Shown: positions 7,530-19,216 of the stretch, one piece after another
How the letters are laid out: every line of letters starts with the position of its first letter
Numbering within the stretch: position 1 is the first letter of the stretch
Source: BOG-908 sp963751795
GTDB taxonomy: Bacteria > Pseudomonadota > Alphaproteobacteria > Acetobacterales > Acetobacteraceae
DNA: 64,000 nt
Direction: 5' to 3'
NCBI GenBank assembly: GCA_963751795.1
Contig: CAVVVI010000004.1
Coordinates: forward strand, 1,426,001-1,490,000
Program-made: the position numbers and the translations under genes
Notes under the pieces: generated by a model
The model's input: the letters and a program-made list of their open reading frames with translations, nothing else
What the model was told of the DNA's origin: nothing
Databases searched by the model: none

Positions 7530-9233
7530 ATGCGCACGCACCATCATCGCAGGCCGGGCGCCGTGGCCCGCCACAGGCAGGGCTCCGTCTCGATCGTGTT
7601 CGCCACCGCGGTCGTGCCGCTGGTGATGTCGGTCGGCCTCGCCATCGATTACAGCTTCTACGCCGAGGCCCAGGCGCAGCTGAATCTGGCCGCCGATTCC
7701 GGCGCCATCCATGCGGTGCGCATCGCGTCCACGCATTTCATCAACGGCGACAGCACGGATAAGGCGGGCAGCAAGGGCGCCACGGCCGGCAAGCAATGGT
7801 TCGCCGCGCAGGCAGGAACGTTGCCGTTCGGCAGCGTGACTTCAGTGACCGTGCCCGACGTGACCTATGATGCCGGCTCCAGCACGTTCACCTCGACCGT
7901 CACCTACCAGGGCACAGTGAACACGCATTTCGGCGGCCTGTTCCACGTCAGCAGCTGGCCCATCCGCGGCAGCGCCAATGCGGTGATCACCACGAACTCG
8001 TATTCCGAGATCGCGATGCTGATCGACAACTCTTCGTCCATGCTGATCGGAGCCACGGCATCGGATATTGAGAAGCTGCAGTATCTAACAACGTGCCCGC
8101 CGACACCGACCGCGCTCACGAACTACAGACACGTTATGGCTACGGGAACCGGCAGCCCAACGAGCCAATGGGAGTTCACCTGGTACTACGGCGGCAGCAC
8201 AGGGTACACAACAGTCGGCAAGACCAACCCGATCCCGGGCACGCCGACAGGAAGCTGTGACCCGCTGTTCACCGGCGATCCAAACGAGTGCTACTTTCCG
8301 CAAGGCAAGCCACCAGGATTACCGGGATCGCCATCGCCGGTCGACGCTAATGGTTATTGCCCGACCGGCACCGGTACACCTTACGCGGGCGCGACCGACT
8401 CCGTTACGGGAAAGACTGCCAACCTTCCCTCGTCGCCCTGCGGCTTTGCCTGCCACACGACGGTTTCAGAGACCAATCTGGCGCCCAGCACCACGGATTA
8501 CTACACGCTGGTTCAGGCGGCCAACCAGCAGGGTGCGAACATCAAGCTCCGGTTCGATATCATCCAGCAGGCCGCGGCGCAGGTGGTGACGACGCTGATC
8601 AGCAAGGAGCAGGAGAGCAATCAGTTCAGCCTCGGCGTCTACACCTTCAACTCGGCTGTGGCCCAGGTACATCCGAAACCCGGTGGCAACTTCGTTGAAG
8701 CCGATACGAATCTCTCCAACGGCCTGTCGGACATCCAGGCGATCGGCACCCCTGCGGTGTTGGATAACCCGAACACCGACTTCGCCACGGCCACAGCCTA
8801 CTTAGCGTCGCATTTCACCGCCGGTGGCGATGGCACCTCGCCCACCAAGCCGCGCAAAAACCTGTTTGTCATTACCGACGGCCTCAACGATACTTCGGTC
8901 ACAGGCAGCCGGATCATCGGTCAGATGACGAATGTCAACAACGAGACCAATTGCGCGCCATTGAAGAAACTGGGCTTCAACATCTATGTGCTCTATACTC
9001 CATATTATCCACTGCCTAATGGCTTCTACCTGCGGTCTCCCGCGCCCAACAACGCGCGTATTCCCGTCGAGGCACCCCTCACCGACACGACAAACTCGAT
9101 TGCGGCAGCGCTGAAAGCCTGCGCTTCGGCGCCCGGCCAGTATTATCAGGCAAGCGATTCGACGGAGATCACTACCGCTTTACAGGCGATGCTTGCCTCG
9201 GCTCTCGCCGCACCGGGCCGGATCAGCAATTAG
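7530..9233 (+). CDS. TadG-like protein with von Willebrand A domain
   Basis: A 567-residue protein. Residues ~12-42 carry the Flp/TadG prepilin helix (VSIVFATAVVPLVMSVGLAI) and the DYSFYAEAQAQLNLAADSGA segment typical of putative Flp pilus-assembly TadE/G proteins. A von Willebrand A domain begins near residue 160 with the MIDAS motif DNSSS (Asp-x-Ser-x-Ser) and continues past FVITDGLND near residue 448. A long low-complexity, Pro/Gly/Thr-rich insertion with several Cys (about residues 185-310) interrupts the domain. It is the last gene of the three-gene operon and probably an extracellular or periplasmic adhesin-like tip subunit. GGCAGGCGAG precedes the ATG. Confidence 0.85.
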   Translation: MRTHHHRRPGAVARHRQGSVSIVFATAVVPLVMSVGLAIDYSFYAEAQAQLNLAADSGAIHAVRIASTHFINGDSTDKAGSKGATAGKQWFAAQAGTLPFGSVTSVTVPDVTYDAGSSTFTSTVTYQGTVNTHFGGLFHVSSWPIRGSANAVITTNSYSEIAMLIDNSSSMLIGATASDIEKLQYLTTCPPTPTALTNYRHVMATGTGSPTSQWEFTWYYGGSTGYTTVGKTNPIPGTPTGSCDPLFTGDPNECYFPQGKPPGLPGSPSPVDANGYCPTGTGTPYAGATDSVTGKTANLPSSPCGFACHTTVSETNLAPSTTDYYTLVQAANQQGANIKLRFDIIQQAAAQVVTTLISKEQESNQFSLGVYTFNSAVAQVHPKPGGNFVEADTNLSNGLSDIQAIGTPAVLDNPNTDFATATAYLASHFTAGGDGTSPTKPRKNLFVITDGLNDTSVTGSRIIGQMTNVNNETNCAPLKKLGFNIYVLYTPYYPLPNGFYLRSPAPNNARIPVEAPLTDTTNSIAAALKACASAPGQYYQASDSTEITTALQAMLASALAAPGRISN

Positions 9234-9583
9234 CGGCGGCGCACGCTGCTGATTGTTTGAGCTGTCAACGCACACGCGGCCGACCGCAGAGGCCTTCCGC
9301 GTGCGCAATGCGGCTCCGCCCCATACCTCGTAACTGCGGCCCCGTTCCAGCGGGGGGTGGAATATTCATCGTTCTGTCACACAGCGCCCCGCGCGCAGCC
9401 CCGGCTTTGATGCTACTGCGGCGCGGAACGAAGGTCGCCAAAAGGGGGGCGGTCCAGCGAGCCGGCCCGGGCGGCCGGAGACGAGGCACAGGCGAACGCG
9501 CATCGCGCGTGCGGGGCTACACCAGACACCATCACGAGCCCACGCGGAACGGCGGCGGGCTGCAACGAAATCGGATTGCCTTC
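9234..9583. other. Intergenic region upstream of the porin
   Basis: About 350 bases lie between the TadG/VWA stop and the porin start. The porin reading frame happens to stay open upstream to 9257, but that part encodes an Arg/Pro-rich low-complexity sequence with no signal peptide, so I treat it as untranslated. I see no RNA gene or clear terminator; the porin promoter must lie here. Confidence 0.5.
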
Positions 9584-11338
9584 ATGACGAGCCTTCGACG
9601 CAACTTCTGGCTGCGCCGCGCTGCGCTCACGAGCGCCATGGTGGCGGCGTGCACCGCCGGCACCGCCACGCCGGCCCGCGCCGACGAGGACGCCGACACC
9701 AAGATCTCCCGGCTGCTCGACCTGCTGGTGCAGAAGAAGATCGTCAGCCCCAAACAAGCCCACGAGCTGCTGCGGCAGACCGAAGCGCCGTTGGCTTCCA
9801 CCGCGCATCGCGGTCGCGCCATCACCGCCACGCGCGAGCCGCCGGCCAAATCCGGCGATATCCGCGTCACCTACGTGCCGCAATTCGTGCGCAAGCAGAT
9901 TGCCGACGAGGTGCGCGCGCAGGTGATGACCGAAGCCCAGCAGGAAGGTTGGTCGGTGCCGAGCGTGGTGCCGGAATGGACACGACGGTTCAAGCTGTAC
10001 GGCGATTTGCGGGCGCGCTACGAGCGGGATTCCTTTGATCGCGGCAATTCCAACTCGTTCATCAACTTCGCCGCCATCAATAACGGCAGCGCGTACGACC
10101 TCGGCAACTTCAGCATCAACGGCACGGGCGCGCAGGCGAACCCGCCCTTTCTCAACACCACGCAGGATCGCGACCGGCCGCGCATCCGCGCGCGGGTGGG
10201 TGTCGAAGCGCTGATCGACGACACGCTGACGGCCGATATTCGCCTCAGCACGGGCGCGGATAACGGCCCCGTCACGCCCAACCAGACGCTCGGCCAGCCC
10301 GGCGATTTCGGCAAATACAGCGCCTACATCGACCGCGCGTATTTCACCTACAAGCCCGTCTCCGACCTGACTGCCTATGTGGGCCGCGAAAACAACCCGT
10401 TCTTCACCACCGACCTGATCTTCTACAGCGAGCTCGGCTTCGACGGCATCTCCGCCTCCTACACGCCGAAACTGTCCGATACCGTGGGCGCGTTCGTCAC
10501 CGGCGGCGTGTTCCCGATCCTGAACACCGCGTTCGATTTTGCCACCACCTCATTCCAGAAATCACCCAGCACGAACGCCTATCTGTTCGCCATCCAAGGC
10601 GGCGCCCGCTGGCAGGCAAGGCCCGATATTGCGGCCGGGCTCGGTGTCGGCTTTTTCGATTTCGACGGCGTGCAAGGTGCCGTCTCGGCACCATGCGTGG
10701 AACAGGTGGGCGCGGTGTTCAACTGCAGCACCGATTCCACGCGCTTTCCGTTCCAGCAGTTCGGCAACAGTGTTTACGCGATCCGCAACATCAGCCTGAC
10801 CGGCTCGAACAACGGCGCCGTCACGCCTACGATCCAGCCGGAGTATTTCGGCCTCGCCTCGCGCTTTGCGGTGCTCGAAGCCCATCCGCGGCTGGAGATC
10901 ACCAGCTATCATCCGTTCGATATCCTGCTCGAGGGCGAATACCTCAAGAACCTCGCCTATAACCGCGCCGCCATCCTCGCCCACGGCCCGCCGAATTTTG
11001 TGGGGCCTCTCAACAACATCGGCAGCCGCAATTTCTACCAGGGTGGCGACACCGCCTATCTGCTCAAGGCCACGGTCGGCCAGCCCATCATCCACCATAC
11101 GTGGGAGTGGAACGTCACCGCCGCCTACAAATACCTCGAGACGGACGCGACGCTGGATTCCATCACCGACTCCGATTTCCACCTCGGCGGCACCAACGCC
11201 AAGGGCTATATCCTGACCGGCAGCCTCGGCGTGGCGAAAGACACGTTCCTATCGCTGCGCTATTTCAGCGCGCAGGTGGTCTCCGGCCCGCCGGACGGCA
11301 ACAGCGTGGTGCAGCTGGATCTGCAGACCAGCTTCTAG
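9584..11338 (+). CDS. Putative outer-membrane porin (Porin_5-like)
   Basis: A 584-residue outer-membrane barrel. The signal peptide is residues 1-33 (MTSLRRNFWLRRAALTSAMV, cut after PARA). A short helical segment (KISRLLDLLVQKKIVSPKQAHELL) resembles the trimerising or peptidoglycan-proximal part of the putative-porin family. From residue ~125 (RFKLYGDLRARYERDSF) onward there are alternating beta-strands. The C-terminus ends in an aromatic, SVVQLDLQTSF, as expected for BAM recognition. Start at 9584 because it begins the signal peptide. It converges with the LolA-like gene and the stops overlap by 4 bases. Substrate unknown. Confidence 0.85.
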   Translation: MTSLRRNFWLRRAALTSAMVAACTAGTATPARADEDADTKISRLLDLLVQKKIVSPKQAHELLRQTEAPLASTAHRGRAITATREPPAKSGDIRVTYVPQFVRKQIADEVRAQVMTEAQQEGWSVPSVVPEWTRRFKLYGDLRARYERDSFDRGNSNSFINFAAINNGSAYDLGNFSINGTGAQANPPFLNTTQDRDRPRIRARVGVEALIDDTLTADIRLSTGADNGPVTPNQTLGQPGDFGKYSAYIDRAYFTYKPVSDLTAYVGRENNPFFTTDLIFYSELGFDGISASYTPKLSDTVGAFVTGGVFPILNTAFDFATTSFQKSPSTNAYLFAIQGGARWQARPDIAAGLGVGFFDFDGVQGAVSAPCVEQVGAVFNCSTDSTRFPFQQFGNSVYAIRNISLTGSNNGAVTPTIQPEYFGLASRFAVLEAHPRLEITSYHPFDILLEGEYLKNLAYNRAAILAHGPPNFVGPLNNIGSRNFYQGGDTAYLLKATVGQPIIHHTWEWNVTAAYKYLETDATLDSITDSDFHLGGTNAKGYILTGSLGVAKDTFLSLRYFSAQVVSGPPDGNSVVQLDLQTSF

Positions 11339-11943
11339 CTGCCGGCGGCGGGCAGCTGGAACAGCGACGGCGTCAGCACCGGCGCGGTGTCGATGTCGGA
11401 TAGTCGCAGCTGCAACGTGCGGTGATAGGGGTCGGTCACCGTCACGCCGAGCAGCAGCAGCGGCGCGTCGGCCAAGGTCAACGTCAGGCTGCCCTGCCCC
11501 GCCTGCCCGGTCTTGGAGAGCGTCACGCTCAGCGTGCCGGCGCCGTGCGTCACCGCACTCGCGGTCACCGGCCCGTCGAGCTGGATAGTGGAGGACAGCA
11601 GGATGCCGAGCGGCGTGCGCGAGAGCGGCTGGGTGGTCAGCGCACCACTGCTGCGGTCGAGGATCGCCACGCGGCCATTGGTGATCACCATCAGCCGCGC
11701 GCCGGGGCCCTGGTAGTCCAGCCGCAGATGCCCGGGGCGATCAAGCCACACCAGCCCGGCGCCGGGGCCGAACGCGCCGGTCTGCTCGAAGCGCGCCTGG
11801 AACCGCGGCAGGCCATTCAGGTAGGCGGTGATGCGGGCCAGGTCGTCCTGGTCCTGGCGCGAGAGCACGGGTGCCAGTGGCGGGGTGCAGGCCGCCAGTG
11901 CGAGGTTAGCCAGCAGCAGGCAGGCGGATCGGCGCGTGGTCAC
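11335..11943 (-). CDS. LolA-like lipoprotein carrier family protein
   Basis: A 202-residue protein with an N-terminal signal (ACLLLANLALAAC) that includes a lipobox with Cys19. The rest matches the LolA fold: the helix RITAYLNGLPRFQARFEQTG, then GLVWLDRPGHLRLDYQGPG (the typical strand with LRLDY), DRSSGALTTQPLSRTPLGILL and a C-terminal beta sheet. LolA carries lipoproteins across the periplasm; a lipid-anchored version may act in another lipoprotein or glycolipid transfer step. It overlaps the glucokinase stop by 4 bases with a GTG start, so it is coupled to glk. The overlapping ORF extending to 12243 is an out-of-frame read-through. Confidence 0.8.
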   Translation of the reverse strand: MTTRRSACLLLANLALAACTPPLAPVLSRQDQDDLARITAYLNGLPRFQARFEQTGAFGPGAGLVWLDRPGHLRLDYQGPGARLMVITNGRVAILDRSSGALTTQPLSRTPLGILLSSTIQLDGPVTASAVTHGAGTLSVTLSKTGQAGQGSLTLTLADAPLLLLGVTVTDPYHRTLQLRLSDIDTAPVLTPSLFQLPAAGS

Positions 11944-12908
11944 AGCACATGCTCCCTGGCAAAGGCGGCCGCGGCGCCGAACAGGCCCGGCTCGGGGTGG
12001 GTGATCACTTTCACCGGCAGGGTGGCCAGCATGGGGGCCATGCGGCCCTTGGCCACGAAGCGCTTGGCGAAGCCAGAGCGCGGCAGCACGCCGGCCAGCC
12101 GCGTGCCGATGCCACCGGCGATCACCAGCCCGTGCGCGCCCTGGGCCAGCGCAATGTCGCCGGCCACGCTGCCCAGGCACAGGCAGAACCGCTCCAGCGC
12201 GGCCGCGGCCAGCGTGTCGGTGCCGGCCAGGGCTGCCGCCCACAGCGTCTTGTCGTCCATAGTCGGCGGGGTGGCGCCGGCCTGCGCGCCCAGGCAGGCA
12301 TACAAATTGGCCAGGCCGGGGCCGGAGACGATGCGTTCGGCCGAGACGCGCTGCAGCCGCGCGCGCAGGCGCTGCAGGATGGCGTCCTCGGTGGCGTCGG
12401 TCGGCGCCCAGTCGATATGGCCGCCTTCGGTCTCCATCACCTGGTAGCCGGCGGTCTGGCGCAGCACATGGGCCACGCCCAGCCCGGTGCCGGGGCCCAC
12501 GATGCCGATCACGCCGGTCTGCGGCAGCGGCACGTCAGGGCCGGCCACCGGGTGCAGGTCGCTGGCCGGCAGCTGGGCCACGGCATGGCCCACGGCGCCG
12601 AAATCGTTGATCAGGGTCAGATGCTGCACGCCCAGCTCGGCGGCCAGCGTGGCCGGGCGCAGCAGCCACGTGCTGTTGGTCAGCTTCAGCAGCTCGCCGG
12701 CGATCGGGGCCGCCACCGCCAACGATGCGGCGGCGGGCAGTGGCCGGCCGTGCTGGGCGGCGAAGGCGGCCCAGGCGGGCTGCATGCCGGCATAGTCGCC
12801 GGTGCGCAACGTCGTGGGCTCGCCAAGGCTGACCACCCGGCCGGCGGCGACGCTGGCGATGGCGAAGCGCACATGCGTTCCGCCCAGATCCACACACACC
12901 AGCTCCAC
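11940..12908 (-). CDS. glk: Glucokinase
   Basis: A 322-residue glucokinase of the bacterial Glk (ROK-unlike, hexokinase-fold) family that phosphorylates glucose with ATP. The phosphate-1 motif DLGGTHVRFAI is at residues 7-17, the sugar-binding LINDFGAVGHAVAQL at about 120-134, and the adenosine region GIVGPGTGLGVAHV follows. The ETEGGHIDWAP block holds the glucose-contacting Glu and His. VIAGGIGTRL and EPGLFGAAAAFAREHVL complete the fold. Its length is normal for the family. It is divergent from the OmpA-like gene and upstream of the LolA-like gene, and faces a block of glucan-degrading enzymes. It probably supplies glucose-6-phosphate from their products. Confidence 0.92.
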   Translation of the reverse strand: MELVCVDLGGTHVRFAIASVAAGRVVSLGEPTTLRTGDYAGMQPAWAAFAAQHGRPLPAAASLAVAAPIAGELLKLTNSTWLLRPATLAAELGVQHLTLINDFGAVGHAVAQLPASDLHPVAGPDVPLPQTGVIGIVGPGTGLGVAHVLRQTAGYQVMETEGGHIDWAPTDATEDAILQRLRARLQRVSAERIVSGPGLANLYACLGAQAGATPPTMDDKTLWAAALAGTDTLAAAALERFCLCLGSVAGDIALAQGAHGLVIAGGIGTRLAGVLPRSGFAKRFVAKGRMAPMLATLPVKVITHPEPGLFGAAAAFAREHVL

Positions 12909-13010
12909 CGCGCCACCTGCCTGCCGAACACCACCCTCTGTAAGTCAGCCGCCCTGCGCCGGCCAGGGGCCCGGCCGCGCCGGATTTGCATCCGGCCCGC
13001 GCCTGCCGGT

Positions 13011-13481
13011 ATGAGCGTTACGATGCAGGATGCAAGCACGTCCGCCGCAAGGCGATTTCGGGTGCGGCAAGCGGCCTGGGCGCTCGGGCTGGCCGCGTCA
13101 TGCTGGCACGGCGCGGCGGCCGCACAACCGGCGCAGGAACTGGCCGGCCCTGCCCGGCGCGCGCAGGGCCGCACGGCCACCGTGCAGTCCGCCATGGCCG
13201 AACACCGCGACGATGCGCTGCCGGCCATCGTCTTCCCCGCCGGCTCGGCCCGGCTGACGCCGAGCGCCACCCGCATCCTCGACGGCTTCACCGGCCAGCT
13301 CGCCGGCAGCCGCATCCGGGTGGAGGCCCATGGCAGCGGCGACCGCGATCTGGCCGCCCGCCGCGGCAAGGCGGTGGCGGCCTATCTGGCCGAAAATTGC
13401 GGCCTGGATGCTGCCCGGGTGCAGATCGTGGTGGCGGCCAAGGGCGACCGCAGCCTGCTCGCCGTCGAGCAGGGCGAGTAG
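13011..13481 (+). CDS. OmpA-like C-terminal domain protein
   Basis: A 156-residue exported protein. A signal peptide (AAWALGLAASCWHGAAA) ends near residue 35. The C-terminal half is an OmpA-like peptidoglycan-binding domain: IVFPAGSARLTPSATRILDG (the FxxGSAxL start), RIRVEAHGSGDRDLAARRGKAVAAYL and VQIVVAAKGDR. The usual GHTD is AHGSGD here, so binding may be altered. A second ATG 12 bases later is possible. It precedes the class II aldolase by 12 bases and so may share its transcript, although their functions are unrelated. Confidence 0.7.
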   Translation: MSVTMQDASTSAARRFRVRQAAWALGLAASCWHGAAAAQPAQELAGPARRAQGRTATVQSAMAEHRDDALPAIVFPAGSARLTPSATRILDGFTGQLAGSRIRVEAHGSGDRDLAARRGKAVAAYLAENCGLDAARVQIVVAAKGDRSLLAVEQGE

Positions 13482-13493
13482 GCGCCGCCCGCG

Positions 13494-14135
13494 ATGGACG
13501 AGCCGCAAGCCCGCGAGGCGCTCGTGGCGATCATGCGGCAGATGCATGCGAGCGGGCTGAACCGGGGCACCAGCGGCAATGCCAGCGTGCGGGTGGCGGG
13601 CGGCCTGCTGGTTACGCCCTCCGGCGTGCCGCCCGCGGCGCTGACGCCGGCCGGCATGGTGTTCGTGGATGCGGCCGGCACACCGGCGGCAGGCGGCCTG
13701 CGGGCCTCGACCGAGTTCAGGATGCACCATGGCATCCTGCACGCCCGGCCGGACGCGCATGCGGTAGTGCATTGCCATTCGCGCTACGCCACCATCCTCG
13801 CCTGCTGCAACCGGCCCATCGAGCCGATCCACTACATGGTGCTGGTGGCCCGCTCGCGCGGGGTGCCGGTGGCCCCCTATGCCACGTTCGGCACCGCGGC
13901 GCTGGCCGATGCTGCAGTGGCCACCATGGCCGGCGGCCTCGCCTGCCTGCTGGCCAATCACGGCCAGATCGCCATCGGCGGCAGCCTGCAGGAGGCGCTC
14001 TCCATTGCCGAGGAGGTGGAGGAGCAGGCTGCCGTGATGCACGGCGCGCTGCTGCTGGGGGGCGGACGGATCCTCGACGACGCACAGCTGGACGCGGCGG
14101 CCGCACGCTTCGCCGATTACGGGCAGGGCCGTTGA
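13494..14135 (+). CDS. Class II aldolase/adducin family protein (fuculose-phosphate aldolase-like)
   Basis: A 213-residue zinc aldolase. N-terminal LNRGTSGNASVR matches the phosphate-binding loop (GTxGNxSVR). The Zn/catalytic cluster shows as TEFRMHHGILHARPDAHAVVHCHS (catalytic Glu and the HxH pair) and the later third His in LLANHGQIAI. L-fuculose-1-phosphate or a related sugar phosphate would be cleaved to DHAP and an aldehyde, but specificity cannot be told apart here. No L-fucose genes are nearby. It lies between an OmpA-like gene and the glycogen-debranching gene, which starts 35 bases downstream. Confidence 0.8.
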   Translation: MDEPQAREALVAIMRQMHASGLNRGTSGNASVRVAGGLLVTPSGVPPAALTPAGMVFVDAAGTPAAGGLRASTEFRMHHGILHARPDAHAVVHCHSRYATILACCNRPIEPIHYMVLVARSRGVPVAPYATFGTAALADAAVATMAGGLACLLANHGQIAIGGSLQEALSIAEEVEEQAAVMHGALLLGGGRILDDAQLDAAAARFADYGQGR

Positions 14136-14169
14136 GCGCCCTGCCCGCCTTCGGCCGGCGGCGGGCACG

Positions 14170-16055
14170 GTGCTGAACGATTTCGACGAGTGGCTGGAGC
14201 CGGACGGCAATGGCGGCTTCGCCTCCGGCACGGCGGGGCTGGTGCCCACGCGCCGCTACCACGCGCTGCTGCTGACCAGCACCACGCCGCCCACCGGCCG
14301 CATGGTGCTGGTGGCGGGCATCGACGCCTGGGTGGAGCAGGCCGGCACGCGCCTGCCGCTGACCGCCCGCCGCTACTGCCCGGACGTGGTGGCACCCGAT
14401 CTGACCCCCTGGCTGCGCAGCTTCGCGCCGGAGCCCTGGCCACGCTGGGTGTTCGCCGCCGACGACGTTGCCGCGGTGTCGCAGGAGATCGTGGTCGATC
14501 CGGTCGGCGGCGATACCGTGCTGCGCTGGCGCGGCGGCGGTGCCGGCGCCGTGCTGCATGTCCGCCCGCTGCTCTGCGTGCGCGAATACCATGCGCTGCA
14601 CCACGAAAACCCGGCTTTCGACGCACGCCCCACCATCGCCGGCGGCAACGTGGCCTGGCGGCCCTATGCCGGCCAGCCGGCGGTCGCCTGCCTCACCAAC
14701 GGCGCCTACACGCAGGATATGTGCTGGTATCGCCGCGTCCTCTACACCGCCGAGCAGGCGCGCGGGCTGGATTGCGTGGAAGACCTCGCCTCACCCGGCG
14801 TGTTCCGCTGGGCGTTGCAGGATGGCGATGCGGTGATGATGCTACGCAGCGGCGACGGGCTGTCGGTGCAGGCAGGCCCGGCGGCGGCGCGGATCCTGGC
14901 TGCCGAGGCAGTGCGCCGCGCGGCCGCGCCCGACCGGGTGGCCCGCGCGGCGCAGGCCTACGTGGCGGCCCGGCCGCCCGGCATCACCCTGATCGCCGGC
15001 TATCCATGGTTCACCGATTGGGGACGCGACACCTTCATCGCCCTGCGCGGCCTGTTGCTGGGCACCGGCCGCATCGCCCAGGCCGAGGCGGTGCTGCTGG
15101 CCTGGGCCGGCTGCGTCAGCGAGGGCATGCTGCCCAACCGGTTCGGCGACGACAACGCGCCGGAATACAACACCGCCGACGCCTCGCTGTGGTTCATCGT
15201 GGCGACCGGCGACCTGCTGGGCTGCGCCGGCCTGCGGCCGGGCACCGCGGCCGCGCTGCAGGCGGCCTGCGAGGCCATCCTGGACGGGCATGTGCGCGGC
15301 ACGCGGTTCGGCATCATGCGCACGCCGGACGGTCTGCTGCAGGCCGGCGTGCCGGGCCGGCAGCTCACCTGGATGGACGCCAAGGTGGGCGACTGGGTGG
15401 TCACGCCGCGCATCGGCAAGCCGGTGGAGATCCAGGCGCTGTGGTATAACGCGCTGCGCATCGCCGCCGGCTGGAACCCGCGCTGGGCCGGCCTGGCGGA
15501 CCAGGCGCGTGCGAGTTTCGCGCAGCGTTTTGCCGATCCGGCCACCGGCGGCCTGCTCGATGTGGTGGATGCGGGCCATGTGGCCGGCGCCGTCGATGCG
15601 TCGCTGCGGCCCAACCAGATCTTCGCCGTGGGCGGCCTGCCCTACGCATTGCTGGAGGGCGACCAGGCTGCCGGTGTGGTCGCCTGCGTGGAAGCGCGGC
15701 TGCTGACGCCGCTCGGTCTGCGCACGCTGTCGCCGGATCATCCGGATTACAAACCGCATTATGGCGGCTCGCCATTGCAGCGCGACGGCGCCTACCACCA
15801 GGGCACCGTGTGGCCGTGGCTGATGGGCGCCTTCGTGCAAGCCTGGCTGCGCGTGCGCGGCGACAGCGCGGCCGCGCGGGAGGAGGCGCGCCGGCGTTTC
15901 CTGGCGCCGCTGCTGGCGCATCTCGATCATGCCGGGCTGGGCCATGTCAGCGAGGTGGCCGATGGCGACGCCCCGCACACGCCCGGCGGCTGCCCGTTCC
16001 AAGCATGGTCGCTGGGCGAGCTGATCCGCGTGCGTGCGATGACGGAGGCTGCCCG

Positions 16056-16059
<4 letters not shown>
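14170..16059 (+). CDS. Glycogen debranching enzyme-type amylo-alpha-1,6-glucosidase
   Basis: A 629-residue enzyme of the archaeal/bacterial GDE family. The N-terminal GDE_N domain shows FDEWLEPDGNGGFASGTAGL and the RRYHALL motif. The C-terminal GH13-like/GH133 (alpha/alpha)6 barrel shows AGYPWFTDWGRDTFIALRGL, PNRFGDDNAPEYNTADASLW and GAYHQGTVWPWLMGAF, with the acidic residues usually proposed as catalytic. It removes alpha-1,6-linked glucose from limit dextrins. It overlaps the GH63-type gene by 4 bases (ATGA), so the pair is coupled and probably acts in storage-glucan or trehalose/glucan mobilisation together with glucokinase. Confidence 0.85.
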
Positions 16060-18707
<2,648 letters not shown>

Positions 18708-19161
18708 AGCCGTCGTAGCCGTAGCCGGGCGTGGCGTACGGAACGCTGTAATACGCGTCCGGGTGGCCGGGATCGTGCACCGCCTGCCTGCCGGCGATAT
18801 CGGGGGGCGGCCGCTCGCTTGCGTACAGGCCGGCCCCCCGCTGCTGCAGATGCGCCAGCATGCAGCGCCGGTAGCCGAAATCGTAGCGTTGCTCGGGTGT
18901 CGCCTTCGCCCACTGGGCAGCTGCTCCGGGCCCGCCCTCGGGCGCATGCTTCAGGATTGCGGCGCCGGCCTGCCGGCAGGCCTCTTCGTCCTGCCCGAAC
19001 GCGGCGAAATGGCTGCCGGAACCAGGCGGCGCCAAGCCCATGGAAGGCTGGGGCGGCATACATCCGCTAAGGAGCGAGAGGCCGAGGAGCAGGGGATACC
19101 GCAGCTTCATCATAAATGCGCGGTGGAAGCGGCTGCTGCAGGGGTATTCATGAGGGCATAA

Positions 19162-19191
19162 CGGCGCCGGGAACCTGGGTTCCCGGCGCCG
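19162..19191 (-). terminator. 14-bp perfect hairpin after the porin
   Basis: CGGCGCCGGGAACC (19162-19175) pairs with GGTTCCCGGCGCCG (19178-19191) around a 2-base centre. It sits just downstream of the porin stop at 19217-19219 on the minus strand and before the lipoprotein gene. A few T residues follow on that strand. A good candidate rho-independent or hairpin terminator. Confidence 0.6.
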
Positions 19192-19216
19192 ATCATGCCG
19201 ATGATGCACGCGCTGG

